A stretch of DNA of 64,000 bases from Microstegium vimineum (taxonomy: Eukaryota > Streptophyta > Magnoliopsida > Poales > Poaceae). Each line of letters begins with the position of its first letter. The first letter of the stretch is position 1. The stretch spans positions 34,932,138 through 34,996,137 of the forward strand of contig CM039131.1 in the NCBI GenBank assembly GCA_022036555.1, read 5' to 3'. The notes under the pieces were generated by a model, which did not search any database, was not told the DNA's origin, and was given only the letters and a program-made list of their open reading frames with translations. Below are positions 12,728-25,438 of this stretch, piece by piece. The position numbers were made by a program, and so were the translations under genes.

Positions 12728-15700
12728 GTAACATCGTACACAATCTAAGATATATTGGACAAGTTCAGGAAAAAAAGACCACCATATTTCATAAAACCAA
12801 AATGCATTTTTTTTTATTTTCATTGGTTCTTGATGACAATTTACTTCGTATTCCTCGTGCTGCCAGCATAAACATGATCTGTGAGATCAGCGCTTACTGT
12901 TTTTCTTCCTATCCTTTTCTTCTCCTTCTATATCTTTTATACAGTATATAGTTTTTTTTCCTCTCCATCCATATATGACCGGCAAAAACTTATATATAGG
13001 GGCTCTTATGGGTTGTATACTGGTAGAGAGCTAGCCTGGATCCGACCCTCGTGTGAGAATGTGTGGCACTGCAATTACATGTGTCATGTGTGACACAATA
13101 TATGTGTGTGTGGCACTGCAATTACAGTGAGAGATAATAATCCTGGGATTAGAATTCGAGTATGGCACACTTTAAATGGCATGTATATATATGATGGTAT
13201 CCTTTCACTATAACCATCACCGCTGTGCTAGAATCAAGCAAATGAAAGGTTCAAGACATTCTACAGAGATGTCCACCAGCTATATGCATTGGTAGGACAA
13301 CCATTTTACTTCTCATAAGATTAAACATATGGGATCTATCCAATTAATTTGAATTCAGGTAAAGGGTTCAATAAATCCCACTCATCGAGTAACTTTTCGG
13401 GTACTATTCCAAAAACAGTGACAGCGCGCCAACATATATCCACATTAACATTATTATAGCTTTCATTATTTGAAATTTCATGATATTTAGTTTTTTAAAA
13501 AATGGTACAGTAGAACTTTGGTGATAAAATGTAGTAGTAACACGGTGATGTGTGAAGTCATCAGTCTCTTTTGTTATATATATAACCTACAACATCCTTA
13601 TCTATTCATTTCTCTATTTAATAAACTACTCAACAATCTAATATGCAGCTTTAACTTTAGGACATGAATTATGCATGCTTAAGTAGGATACCATAGGAAC
13701 ACTAATTAATAAGATAACCCATGCGTTTTCATAATCACAATGTCTATGAATAGCCCTGTAAATGTCTGAATTTGACCAAGTTTATACAAAGAGTATATGA
13801 ATACTGTGATACCAAATAAATGTTATTATATTCATCATTGAATATGTTTATATCTATACCTATGGTGTCATAAATATTGATACTACTACCTTCTACTCCC
13901 TCCGTCCCAAGAAAGCATGCCTTATATCATAGGACATGAATAAAAAATTATTACGTCTTGTATATTAGGACAAAGAGAGTATAATCTTGGGAAACAACCT
14001 TCAATAATTTGACCAAGGAAACAAAGTAGAATTGCATTCTTTTCAAGACGGAGGTACTACCATATATGTATATACCAAGTTGCATCAATTCATGTGTGCT
14101 GCAAAATGACAAGACCAAAATAAAACAATTGTATGTCTATCTCTCCACTTTAAATGACATGTAAAATCCCAGACATAAATATATGCTGCTCCGATCCAAG
14201 GAGGTAGAACCACATGCTGAACACACACTAAATTCATATGGCACTACAATTGTTGTAATGCATTATTTAGTCTATGTTCTTTCCCTGATCACAACTATAC
14301 ACGTTGCTCACTACATCCACAAGTTCAACAATGATAACACTTTTACTGGTAATTTCTGTGAAAATGTAAATCCAAACCAAAAAAATATATGCAAGTATTT
14401 TTCAGGATAATTCACTGACATCGGTGTATTACGTCAACAATTATCTAAGTCCATACATATTATTAATCGTCAAAATTGAAAAGACTTGATTGTAAGAATC
14501 CTAAAATGACGTATATTTTACAATTGAACATAGCATCATTGAGCCATTAACAGTAAATGAGATATGCTTAATCTAACGAGCAATATTACTCAAAACTTGA
14601 AATAAAAACTTGAAATAAAACTGTCTCTTGTTTTAATTTCTTGATCACTTGACGTATGCTTGCATGGCAGTTATTATAGATTGGCTAAGGGCGCATTCAT
14701 ATGCCACACTAGTGTAGGAACAAACCTGTAGGCTCTGGTTTAGTTTGCATCCTTTATCACATGACAGACAACAGACAACAGACAAGTAAATAGTGCAATA
14801 ATGCCTTGGTTGGAGATTCACCTCTACATGCCCCCACCTTGCTGCCACACATATAGCTTCATTACAGACACTTTTTTATACATAGAAAAAAATCTTTGAT
14901 GTGCAGATGCATATAGCCACATAGATATATTAGATATAAGATTAGATTGAGCAAACATATCATATGATGGAACAGACGTGGGAATGAGATATTTCAAGTG
15001 GTTTAATTTACATGCTTATAAAAATAAAGTATATATCGATCATTATTCCTATGCTGGATCAAGGCTTTAATATACTTGAAACTTTATATATACTGCCATT
15101 AACCGTTGCAGTGCCATGTTGGAACTGGAAAACTAACAAAAATAGAATTTTGCCAGTAGGTTTAACAGTTTTAAAGTAACAATCAGACTTTATTATATTT
15201 AAAAGGAAGGAAGCATGAAATATTGCAACCTAAGCATTTGAAAGTTCAACGGTTGTCCAGTAAAAAGAATAGCAGCAACAAGCTTAGCCCTCCTTTTTTA
15301 TAGGAACACATGTGCACTCACTTGCACCGATGCATGCCATGCCTTTTCAGCCAAGAACACTTGTCATTTTGTGTGTGAAAAAATCAACATTCGTGCTGGT
15401 GAGAAGTTGTACGTTCAAATTTAGAAACCCCAATAATGCAAGCTTTTGCCTACATATATACCAAAAAAATGTTTTATCTCTTAACTAACCAACCTACAAC
15501 TTTCACCAGCGTCCCTGCTTGTTATCCTGGACGAAGTTCGATGCTTGCCCACAAAAGACAGCGAAAGAAAAATGAAACTTCTATTATTAGGAACGGCCGG
15601 TGAGGCTACCTAGGATATACTGTCAAATTATATATATCCCAAATAATCATAGTAGCCAGTAAATCCTCAAATTATTTGCAAAAAAATTCGAAACTAATTG

Positions 15701-16890
15701 TTACATTATTCAATACAATCTCTTTATGAACATCAAACGCCAATATATCAAGTTAATTTGCACCAAAAAAAAAAGAAATTCTCAAGAATGCATCACCAGT
15801 CCGTTAATTATTTATTAGACCGACAGCAGAAAGACAAACAAATGGCGTGTGCGGCCAGGAATTCTGACGAGTACAGGCACTATGAAAATGGAACAGCGGC
15901 TAGTTATCTCAACAGTATCCTGCATATCCGGAGCCATTAGGGGACAATGTATCGTTACACCATTACTCCTACTTTCAATACCAACCAGCGACATGGCTAT
16001 TTCAAGAACAGAAAGGACGACAGTGTAGAAGATAACTGACCGATCGGGATACTGATGTGCGGAAACGGCGGCAGCGACAGATCTGCCCACCGTGTCACCG
16101 CGCTGTGCGGCCTTTCTCTTGGCATCACAATTGTATTCCATGCATTTTCTTGCTCTTCCGTGCCTCTTCCTCCTCCGTTCTGTTCTCTGTCTTGTGGAGC
16201 ACATCTTATATCTGGCACACACGGCGTTGCTTGTGGATCGGCTCTCCCTGAAAATGAAAGAAAAAACCAAGAAAGAAACAGTAGTACAGGAGGGGAAGAA
16301 CCGGGTGGTAAATACTAGATCTGTGGTAAAAAACACCATGGATGGAACTGCGGATCCATCCGGCCGGTAGATTCCTGACGATGATGCCGCTGCCATATTC
16401 CAGGTTTCAAAGATTCATCAATGGCACAGTAAATAAATCCGTCCCGGGAAGGGAAGGGGGAGTAGTGCTCCTAAAAAAAAATGTGGTGGTACTTCCCCTA
16501 ATAATGGTATAGGGCTCCTCGGAAAAGATGACGGAGGGGCGTCGTACGAGGCCGAGGCCAGAACCCAACGAGGAAGAAAAAACAATAGAAAGTACAGCAG
16601 CAGCAAGAAGAAATTCCCCGGTTCCATCAATCATCAAGTAAAATGAAATCAAATCAAACAGTGCCATGAATGTAAGGAGTAGTACTGTAGAACGACGACG
16701 GCCAATAAATCGAAGAACTCCAAAAGATGAGATAAAAATTCTCTTGTGAAAGAAAGCTAGAAGCTGGGAGGAGCGGCACGAGAGGGCTAAGGGCTAGTCA
16801 TAGGGCGCGTCTGGCTCAGGAGGCGGCGGCGCCGGCCGGCCGGCGGTGAGCGAGAGCCGCGCCCTGCCGTGTGTGTGTGGCGTGAGGGGA
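12728..16890. other. Intergenic DNA between the gap and MIR156
   Basis: AT-rich and without a supported protein gene, apart from the Stowaway element listed separately. The part from about 16890 down to 16400 lies downstream of the MIR156 hairpin on the minus strand and could be primary-transcript sequence. A 193-codon minus-strand ORF at 15815-16396 has no recognisable domain and was not accepted. Confidence 0.55.
13894..14058. mobile_element. Stowaway-like MITE
   Basis: The left end is TA + CTCCCTCCGTCCCAAG and the right end is CAAGACGGAGGTAC + TA. This gives the classic Stowaway (Tc1/mariner type) terminal inverted repeat, with one or two mismatches, and the TA target duplication. The interior is about 160 bases, AT-rich and non-coding. 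Confidence 0.75.
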
Positions 16891-16892
16891 CC

Positions 16893-16998
16893 AGCTAGCG
16901 GATGACAGAAAGAGCAGTGAGCACGCGGCCGCGACGGCACATCCTCGCCGGTGCCGTCACCGGGCCGTGTGCTCACTCTCTTCTGTCACCGCGCGTGC
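16893..16998 (-). ncRNA. MIR156: MIR156 precursor hairpin
   Basis: On the minus strand, positions 16988-16969 read TGACAGAAGAGAGTGAGCAC, the canonical plant miR156, on the 5' arm. The opposite arm (16924-16903) reads GTGCTCACTGCTCTTTCTGT and continues CA, the usual star arm with a small bulge. The stem extends inward through GACGGCAC/GTGCCGTC with a loop of about ten bases, and outward through GCGG/CCGC pairing. miR156 guides cleavage and repression of SPL transcription-factor mRNAs and holds plants in the juvenile phase. Orientation is set by the canonical sequence on the 5' arm. The plus-strand hairpin would yield a non-canonical product. Only one hairpin is visible, so this is not a tandem-precursor locus within the window. 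Primary transcript ends are not determined. Confidence 0.93.
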
Positions 16999-17193
16999 GC
17001 GCCCCAGCCCCCGCCGGACCGGCGGCAGCCATCAGCCCCGCCCCCTCCCCCGGTCCCGGCCCGCCGTACTAGCACAGCCACAGAATTATCGGTGAGCGAT
17101 AGACGCGAAGAAAACCTGGGTGGGTGTTTTGGCCGCTAATCTGGGCGGGCGACTGGCGGTGGGTCGAGTAGGAGCGCGTACCGGCGGTTCCGC

Positions 17194-17199
17194 TTTATA
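17194..17199 (-). promoter_or_regulatory. TATA box of the MIR156 transcription unit
   Basis: The minus strand reads CCGCTATAAAGCGG, about 205 bases upstream of the mature miR156 5' end. It sits in GC-rich sequence and predicts a start near 17165. The spacing suits a Pol II pri-miRNA. No other TATA-like word lies between it and the hairpin on that strand. Confidence 0.55.
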
Positions 17200-17209
17200 G
17201 CGGGGAGGT

Positions 17210-18011
17210 GGGCCCGCGCGCGCACCAGCAGCCCATGCGTGGCAGGCTGGACTGGACGCTCCAGCTAGCTGATCCCAGGCTTTAGGGTTCGCGCGCTGCC
17301 CTCCATCATCGATCGACCGGGCCTGTGGCCGCCTGGTGTGGTGGAGATGCTACGGCTGCTGTGACCATGAACCCTGCCCATGACCATGAGAGGGAGGTAC
17401 CGTGGGAGCTCTTCGCAGCGGTGAGTGGAGTGAGGACGACTGCCAGGCAGCTATAGCTGCAGCTCGCTCGATCGTCCGGCCGGCCGCGCTGGCTAGCTAG
17501 GCTGGCGGCGGCCGGCCGGTTTACATATCCTTCCGCGACTTCCTGCGAGGTGGGGCAGCTCCAGGACCAGGAGATAATAAGGGTATTAAAGTGGAGGGCC
17601 AGTAGGGGCTTGACACGGAGCACATGTCCTTGCCTGTGAATGACCCCGCTAGCCTTTTCTTTTTCCAATTTCCCACTGTAATGCAAGCTCATCAGAAAGA
17701 AAAACACGGCATTACAGTGGAGCCGCGGTACGTGGCCGCTTCTAGTCCGGACGAGTTAAAAGGCGATCCAGCGTACTGATTCACGTCCAAACTGATTGGT
17801 AAACTTTTCGAGCCATGAAATTTTAATTAGCTATTTGACTAGCTAGATGTGACATGACAAACAAAAAGTAGAAGAGAGAGTAGTCATTAGTTACAAGCAA
17901 ATAACCTATCTATTTCACGTAGTCCAAAACTATGTGACATGAGCATATGGGTCCAGTAATATATATTAGTCTTTTTTATTGTCTCTCATCTCCACATCAA
18001 CTGACTATATA
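17210..18011. other. MIR156 upstream region and intergenic DNA
   Basis: The proximal 400 bases are GC-rich and likely hold the MIR156 promoter. A minus-strand 133-codon ORF (17306-17707) shows no domain. From about 17750 the sequence becomes AT-rich and ends at the target site GTTAG of the chromovirus insertion. Confidence 0.5.
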
Positions 18012-18016
18012 GTTAG
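18012..18016. repeat. Left target-site duplication GTTAG
   Basis: GTTAG immediately precedes the LTR terminus TGTGACGG and is repeated at 41876-41880, immediately after the other LTR terminus. Confidence 0.9.
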
Positions 18017-20486
18017 TGTGACGGAACCGTCCAAATTATAAGAGATCAAGTACCAAAGTAGCTGATTTAACTGCCACTTAAAACACTTGAGCCCATATAA
18101 TCCCGGTAGTCCGGAAATCTCGAAGGATTTCTAACAATCGTATATCCAACCAGGATCGCGCAAACTCAGGTATGCACATTCGAACGAGCCACAAATAAAC
18201 CGAAAATACTTGAAGTACGAATAAAGTTATTACAACACTTTGTTCCAAATAAAAGTAGTACTGACGCCACAACACCTGTGGCCGAATAAAACATTGTTTG
18301 AAACTGAGCCCAAAGTTTTACTCCACACCAAACTCATTAAAAGATAGAGGTGCCCCTGAGGTCATGTCCGATAACAGCAAAAGATGAGCTCGTAGAAGAC
18401 CTTGCCCAAGGCCTACTCCTCTTCTCCTTCAAAAGGATAGAGACAGTGCTTACAATAGCCAAAGTAGACTTGGTCATCTGCAACAAACGGGATAAACCCT
18501 GAGTACAGGAATATACTCAGCTAGACTTACCCGTCTAACTGAAAATAAAGACTCCAAGGGTATGCAAGGCTATTTATGTGGATCTGGGTAAACTTGCTTT
18601 TACGAAAAAGCGAACAAGAAGAAACTAAAGATTAGAGAACATGCATTTTTCCATCCTATATTTATTATCTCTAGGTTTGCACCTGTACTAGAGTACTCAC
18701 TTGAACTACTCAAACAATATCATAACATATATCCAATTCCTTCATCAATATTTTAGTAGAACCATTACGATGTCACATGGAGTTGTACCGTGGTGAAGCT
18801 CAGCATAATCCCCCATATCCAGTGGGGGGCGACAATTCGAATCGATATACAACCAGCTGGCAAGATTACCTTTAACACACGCCCACACTTTCTCCGTCGG
18901 GTCCATGCATTGGGTTACCGCTCAACAAAGTCCAGGTAGTACCGCCGCGATCTCAGAGTAGTCCACCCAATTGGAGAAATCAGTTGGCCACCACGGGGCA
19001 GGTCGTATCTCCAAACTAGAGGGTGCTCACAGTAGGCTGAGAGTCGGCCCGGACAGTGTCTACTCGGCTTCGGGGTCGATACTCACAACGGCCCCTATGT
19101 GAAAGGGCGCATTCAAAGATGTAAGAGGGTCACCATCGTATACAAACCTATACGATCCAACGGACGGACTGCCCCCAAGTCTAAACCACTTGGTGCACTT
19201 ACCTTCCAGTTGACCGCATTTCATTACTACAACTGGTTCTTTCCACGATAGCAAATATAGCCAACCGTGATAGTATTACCCCCAAGGGATAATACATACA
19301 TAAATATAAAAGTAACCATTTATTCTAAGCAGGCTAAGCAGTTTCTTTTACTTTTATTAACAGGGTAACTTGGTCGACGCGCCGCTAGCGCGGATTTGCG
19401 CTCGAGTGTGAGAGGGACGAGGCGTAGCGATCGGACGCGGCACTGCGGGCGTCATTGCGAAACGACGGCGCGACGCGCGGCAGTGCGGCTGGCAGGTCTG
19501 CGGCGGCGAAACAGGGGCGTCAGCGGTGGGAAAGCGGTGCAGGCTCGGTCCTAGCGCCGTTAGCGCGGGCGCGGGTGCGGACGCGACTGAGACAGAGCGA
19601 GAGGCTGGTCGGCGACATCGATGTCGGTGCAGAGCGACAGCGGCGACGTTAGCGTGTTCAACATCCGCGGTCAGGCATCAACGGCCACGCGGCAGACGAT
19701 GCTGACGTACGGTTCAGCCGCGATCGGGCGAGTGCGCGCGGGCGTGCGCGACGCGTGCGTTCGAGCACGTGCGCGGCACGTGTGCTGTGCGACGCGCGGG
19801 TGGAGCGCGCGGGAGGGGGGGTCGATCGGCTGATCGAGCCTCCTAGCGGGGGTCGTTCGTTCGACCCTATGTCCGTCACTGCAAGGGGTCGAAGTCGAGG
19901 GGGGGGGTCGATCGGCTGATCGAGCCTCCGGCTCGGGGGTCGTTCGTTCGACCCTCGATCCGTCACCTTATCAAGCGGCGGTCGAGGCCGAGCAGGCCGA
20001 AATCGGGGCGCCGACCCATTCCAGATCTGATTTCCTTTTTCCATTTTCTTTTATTTGATTCAAACTGAACTTGCTTCAAAACAGTTTCAAAAACTCCAAA
20101 CTAAGTTTTGACACTTAAACCAAAGTTGTTGAGAATATTATTCTCTACCTTTTTCATGTAGATCATAAATTCTGAAAACCATTAGTTCAAGAGTCGAGGA
20201 TTAAAAACTTATTTAAGCTAATTAGGAAAAGAATCACTTTAATTCTTTAACAGATAAAATTAAGCAGGGTAAATAAACATAAAGCAAACCATACTTTACT
20301 CTAAGAATAACAAGGTTTTGCTAAACAGATTGATCACAAGATTGAGCACAAAACACCTATTTAATTATAGTTTCAAAACATATAAACACACATGAAATGA
20401 TAGCATATGCAAACATGAATGCAATGAAATGCTTGTGTTTAGTGGTTGATGATGATCCTAATGCAAGATTGACACAGGGTGTCACA
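18017..20486 (-). repeat. 3' LTR of the chromovirus
   Basis: 2470 bases from TGTGACGG to GTGTCACA. The segment from about 19363 matches 40754-41875 closely. The other LTR has about 650 extra bases before that point (40097-40750) which are absent here, so this LTR has probably suffered an internal deletion. GC-rich part 19380-20000 contains a twice-repeated GGGTCGATCGGCTGATCGAG block followed by GGGTCGTTCGTTCGACCCT. No genes are inside. Confidence 0.85.
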
Positions 20487-20510
20487 ACCCTTCCCCCCTT
20501 AACGAAATCT
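20487..20510 (-). other. Polypurine tract of the chromovirus
   Basis: Read on the minus strand, GTTAAGGGGGGAAGGGT directly abuts the start of the 3' LTR (TGTGACACC). This is the expected plus-strand primer position in reverse transcription. Confidence 0.85.
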
Positions 20511-20528
20511 CGTCCCGAGATTTGAGTT

Positions 20529-23500
20529 TTAGTACCATTTATTATAAAAGGCGGGGTAGTTTGCGATTAGGTAGGCCTCGGTCTCCCAGGTTGCATCATG
20601 GGGACCATGATGACTCCAAAGAACTTTGAAAGTCTTTACTTCTCGATTCCTGGTGACTCTTGTTTTTGTATCCAAAATCTTTTCTGGTTTCTCAAAGTAT
20701 TCTAGGCCTGATCTGATTACGAGGTCTGAACTTGGAACAAACTCTTCTTCTGGAACTCGAAGACACTTCTTAAACTGAGATACATGGAATATTGGAAAGA
20801 TGGTACTCATCTCTGGGGGTAACTGTACTTAGTAAGCCACCTTACCTTTCTTGGCGATGATCCGATAAGGTCCAACATATCGGGGTGCTAACTTCTTCTT
20901 AATTCCAAAGCGACAGACGCCTCTCATTGGTGATACCTTAAGGTACACATAGTCACCAACTTGAAACTCCAAAGGTCTCCTCCTTTGATCTGCATACCCT
21001 TTCTGTCGAGATTGAGCTGCCTTGATATGTTGTTGAACAGTGCGGACTATCTCTTCTGCCTCTTTCACATAGTCCGTACCATAGAATCCCTTATCTCCTG
21101 ATTCAATCCAATTGACAGGGGTTCTACATTTGCGTCTATACAAAGCATCGAACGATGCCATCTTAATGCTTTCTTGGTAGCTGTTGTTATAAGAAAACTC
21201 CGCCAAAGGTAGCCATTTCTCCCATGATTCTCTTGCTGACACAACACATGCTCTCAACATGTCTTCCAACACTTGATTCACTCGTTCCGTTTGTCCATCT
21301 GTTTGAGGGTGATAAGCGGAACTTCGAATCAACTTTGTTCCCAACTCTTTATGCAACTACTCCCAAAAGCGAGCGATAAACTGTGATCCTCTGTCGGATA
21401 TGATGGTCTTAGGAATACCATGCAACCTTAAGATATTTTGAACATAAAGCTCGGCATACTGATGGGGTCGATGGGTAACTTTGACTGGTATGAAGTGAGC
21501 GACCTTAGTTAAGCGATCAACGATAACCCATACAGAGTCGTTTCCTTTCTGGGTGGTAGGCAAACCTGTGATAAAGTCCATACTGATATCTTCCCACTTC
21601 CATTCAGGTATAGAAAGAGGTTGTAACAAACCGGCAGGTTTCATGTGCACTGCCTTGATGCGACAACACGTATCGCACTTTGCGACATATTCTGCAATCT
21701 CCAACTTCATTTTAGACCACCAATACCTTGTCCTTAGGTCGTGATACATCTTACTACTACCAGGGTGGATCAACAACTTAGAGTTATGTGCTTCATTGAG
21801 AATTCTATCTCGCAAGACTTGATCCTTAGGTACTACCAAACGCTGATTGAACCATAGAACTCCTTTCTCATCCACTTTGAAATTCAGAGATTCACTGGTT
21901 TCTAACCATTGTTTGATTTGCATAAGCTCTTTGTCCGATTTCTGTCCATCAATAATATCACTATCCAAGGTACACTGGATAACAATATTATTTAGGACCG
22001 AAGGGTGCATTATATCAAAACCATCTTCTAACAGGGGTTGCATCAAGTTGCAATGAGATTTGCGGCTCAAAGCATCTGCTACAACATTTGCTTTTCCAGG
22101 ATGATAATGCACTTCCAAGTTATAATCCTTGATTAACTCCAACCATCTTCTTTGCCTCATATTCAATTCAGACTGGGTAAACAAGTACTTCAAACTTTTA
22201 TGATCAGTGAAAATGTGGCACAAATTACCCATCAAGTAATGCCTCCATATTTTCAAAGCATGCACGACTGCTGCTAGCTCCAAGTCATGGGTCGGGTAAT
22301 TCTCTTCATGAGGTTGGAGTTGTCGTGAGACATAAGCAATGACTCTTCCATTCTGCATCAACACGCATCCTAATCCAATGGTTGATGCATCACAAAACAC
22401 ATCAAAAGGTTCCTCCAGATTTGGTTGTGCCAAAACTGGTGCAGTTGTTAACAGTGACCGCAAGGTACGGAACGTTGTTTCACAATCTACGCTCCATTCA
22501 AACTTCTTGTTTTTCTGTGTTAACCTTGTCATAGGTTTAGCTATCTTAGAAAAGTCCGGGATAAAACGACGGTAGTATCCGGCCAATCCTTAAAAGTTGC
22601 GAACCTCATGCACGTTAACGGGTGCTTTCCAATTCATAACTTCTTGCACTTTTGAGGGGTTCACTGAGATACCCTCGGCTGACAAGATGTGACCCAGAAA
22701 AGGTACTTTGGTCAACCAAAACTCACACTTGCTAAACTTGGCATAAAGCTTATGCTCTCTTAACCGTTTCAGCACTAAACGCAGGTGTTCTGCGTGGTCC
22801 TTCTCATTTTCCGAATACACCAGGATGTCATCAATGAAAACCACCACAAACTTATCCAACTCTTGCATGAACACTGAGTTCATCAAGTACATGAAATGCG
22901 CAGGCGCATTTGTCAATCCAAAGGACATCACTAGATATTCAAAGAGACCATATCTTGTGGAGAAAGCGGTCTTGGGTACATCTTCTTTTCTGATCTTAAT
23001 CTGATGGTAACCAGATCGTAAGTCTATCTTGGAGAACACTTTGGCTTTAGACAACTGATCAAACAACAAATCAATCTACGACAACGGATATTTGTTTTTG
23101 ATGGTAACTGCATTGAGAGGGCGATAGTCCACGCACATTCTTAAGGTTTTATCCTTCTTTTTCACAAAGATGGCGGGACATCCCCACGGTGAACAACTCG
23201 GGCGGATCAAACCCTTTTCCAGCAACTCCTGGAGTTGTTTCTTGAGTTCTGCTAACTCGTTGGGTGGCATCCTATATGGTCTCCTCGATATAGGTGTTGT
23301 TCCGGGAGCTAGCTCTATAGCAAACTCGACATTTCTGTCTAGGGGTAACCCTGGAAGATCATCAGGAAACACATCCGGAAACTCACAAACTACAGGAATC
23401 TTATCCAACAACTCTGCAGTTATAGCAAACATGACTCCCAGCTGATTTGGATTCTTAGGTAAGAAGATTCCGAAGGTAACTCCATTCCATGGGTTGGTGA

Positions 23501-24121
23501 TAGATACTGCCCGTTGGGCTATATCTAGATGCACTTTCCAAGCTTTCATCCATTCCATACCAAGGATTACATCTAGACCTAGCTCAGGTATTATGATGAG
23601 GTTGACATATATCGATGTCGTCCCCATGGTAATTTCTACATCCTTTACCATTTTACGAGTATATAGGACAGCTCCTGCTGCACTAATTTGATACTCCTTT
23701 TCCAATTCTACCACCTTCTGTTGACTTCGCAACACGAAGTTCCCACTAACGAATGAATGCGATGCTCCAGAATCAAACAAGATAACTGTAGGACATCGAT
23801 TAACAAGAAACGTACTAGCTGTGATGGGTTCTCCTTCTGGTACTTCCTCCAAGGTGGTATGATGGACATTCCCTGTGCGAGGCTTCTGGGGATAGTTGAA
23901 CTGCTTCCTGGGCTTCGTATAGAAGCGAGACAGGTGACCAGTTTGTCCGCAGTTGTAGCATGGCCCTACCACATATGGCGTCTTCTGACCTCCAGCTGCA
24001 GGTGCTGCGGCTTTACCTTTATTCTGCTGCACGGGTGCAGTGAAGGACCTCTGCTAGGCGGGACGAGCACGAGCATTGGTCATCTTCCCTTGAGGTGGTC
24101 GGAAACGTGCACCAGCTTGTA
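20529..24121 (-). pseudogene. Chromovirus gag (C-terminal part)-protease-RT-RNase H-integrase-chromodomain, with in-frame stops
   Basis: One minus-strand frame stays open across 3.6 kb apart from in-frame stops at about 24056, 23078, 22592, 21359 and 20831. Domain order: zinc knuckle CYNCGQTGHLSRF near 23960-23920 (its fourth ligand is not canonical), aspartic protease LFDSGASHSF near 23785, RT with FIDDILVYS near 22840-22815, and RNase H with FCDASTIGLGCVL near 22400. The integrase zinc region CDTCCRIK lies near 21665, its core ISDRGSQF near 21400 and HPQTDGQTERVN near 21300. A chromodomain-like tail (LWSHHGPHDATWE) lies near 20640-20590. At least two stops fit CAG or CAA changed to TAG or TAA. 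There are no frameshifts, unlike the other long coding units in this window. The gag N-terminus is missing. Non-functional. Confidence 0.9.
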
Positions 24122-25399
24122 TTATCCTGGTTCAGGCAAAGAAGGCCCTACGTCCAGTGGGGGAGGATGACTTGTATTATCTCGCACCCAAAACGTGCTC
24201 GTACAGGGGGTACAAGCTGTGTTACACGGGGTTGCTCAGTGTGAGCTGCGGTCTAAGGCTAGCGGGTTTGCCCTAGGCTGCGGGTCTGCCACCCGAGGGG
24301 TCGATCGAGCGGCGGGGTATGTATGCGTGGAGTGTGAGAGTCTGAACCGAAGTCCCGGAGATTTCAGGATCCAGCCAATCTCGGAGCCCCCTTTATTCTG
24401 CCTCGGCGTCCCCTTTTATAGACCAAGGGGAGGTCCAAGGGTACAGGGTCCTAACTGTGGCAGTACGGGTAGCGTGTCCGAGGCACAGTGTTGGCGGAGA
24501 GACATTGAGCACTGTGGCGGCATGGCCTTCCCGTCCTTCTGGCGTCCCCGGTCGTGGTGGTAGTAGAAGTCGCCGCGGCACAGCGTCCGCAGACGGGCAC
24601 GAATCCCACGGCTGAAGCGGGACGGGGCGGATGGGACGGCCCCCATACTGGACTTGTTGAAGAAAGGGGTCGAGCCCCTCGGTCGAGGGGGGGGGATCGA
24701 GCCCCGTGTGGCTCTGTCGCATTCCCGAAGTCGTCGTCGAGGCCCGTACTGTTCACTTCCCGAGGGGTACTGCTGGAGTCCGAACTCGCGTAGTGGCGAC
24801 AGTGACGGCACAGTTGACAGGAATCGGGACTTGACGGGGAGTTGACGGATTTGATAGCGGACGCGGGCGCCCATGTCGTTAGGTGGTTTCACTTTAACCC
24901 ATGTCGGGAGCAGTTGGGTTAAACGAGCCTCTCGTCCAGGGGTCGTCCGTTCGACCCCTGGTCCATCGCTCATCGTCGAGGTAGGGTCGGAGTACAGACG
25001 GGGTCGGAGCAGAGACGGGGTCGGAGAGGTCGAGGTAGAGGTCGAGGTAGAGGTCGAGGGGTCGTCCGTTTGTCGAGGTGGGGGTCGGGGGGTCGTTCGT
25101 TCGACCCCTGGTCCGTCATTTATCATCGAGGTAGGAGCCAGGGGGTCGTTCGTCTGACCCTCGGTCCGTCCCTTGACGTCGAGGTGGGGGCCGAGGGGTC
25201 GTTCGAACGACTCCTCGTCCGTCATTCGGCGTCGAGGTGGGGGCCCATGACTTGTCGCCACAGCTGGTGTAGAGGGGGACCTCGAGCGATGGGCCGTGCT
25301 TTACTGAGCAGTGGGCTGGTCCCTGCCTTAAAAATAGTTGCTATGTTTGGCGTTAATTTATCGAAGGGTTTAGGGTACCCCTTACCTTCGTACCCGACA
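24122..25399 (-). repeat. 3' LTR of the Tat element, end-truncated
   Basis: It matches 38853-40096 almost base for base, starting TTATCCTGGTTCAGGCAAAG. The first 97 bases of the LTR (plus orientation) are gone where it meets chromovirus gag. It has a minus-strand TATA box (CTATAAAAGG, 24420-24413) and an AATAAA (24397-24392). Around 24920-25230 lies a degenerate array of GGGGTCGTTCGTTCGACCCC-type words joined by GTCGAGGTAG. The array is about 50 bases longer than in the 5' LTR. Confidence 0.9.
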
Positions 25400-25400
25400 G

Positions 25401-25438
25401 TAGCCCCAGAGGAGTGATTTCGAACTCCTCTGGGGCTA
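25401..25438. repeat. Perfect 15-base inverted repeat abutting the 3' LTR
   Basis: TAGCCCCAGAGGAGT (25401-25415), loop GATTTCGA, then ACTCCTCTGGGGCTA (25424-25438). It sits one base from the LTR end, where the polypurine tract is expected. No clean purine run is present there. A partial third copy (GGCCCCAGAGGAGTGATT) occurs near 25561. Confidence 0.9.

Noticed and set aside
12552..12951. ORFs spanning the N gap
   Set aside because: They consist largely of unknown residues across the 100-N placeholder.
15815..16396. 193-codon minus-strand ORF downstream of MIR156
   Set aside because: No domain, odd composition, overlapping ORFs in other frames, and it lies in likely pri-miRNA or intergenic sequence.
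16893..16998. MIR156 precursor on the plus strand
   Set aside because: The plus-strand 5' arm reads TGACAGAAAGAGCAGTGAGC, which is not the canonical miRNA. The exact canonical sequence is on the minus strand 5' arm with a TATA box upstream.
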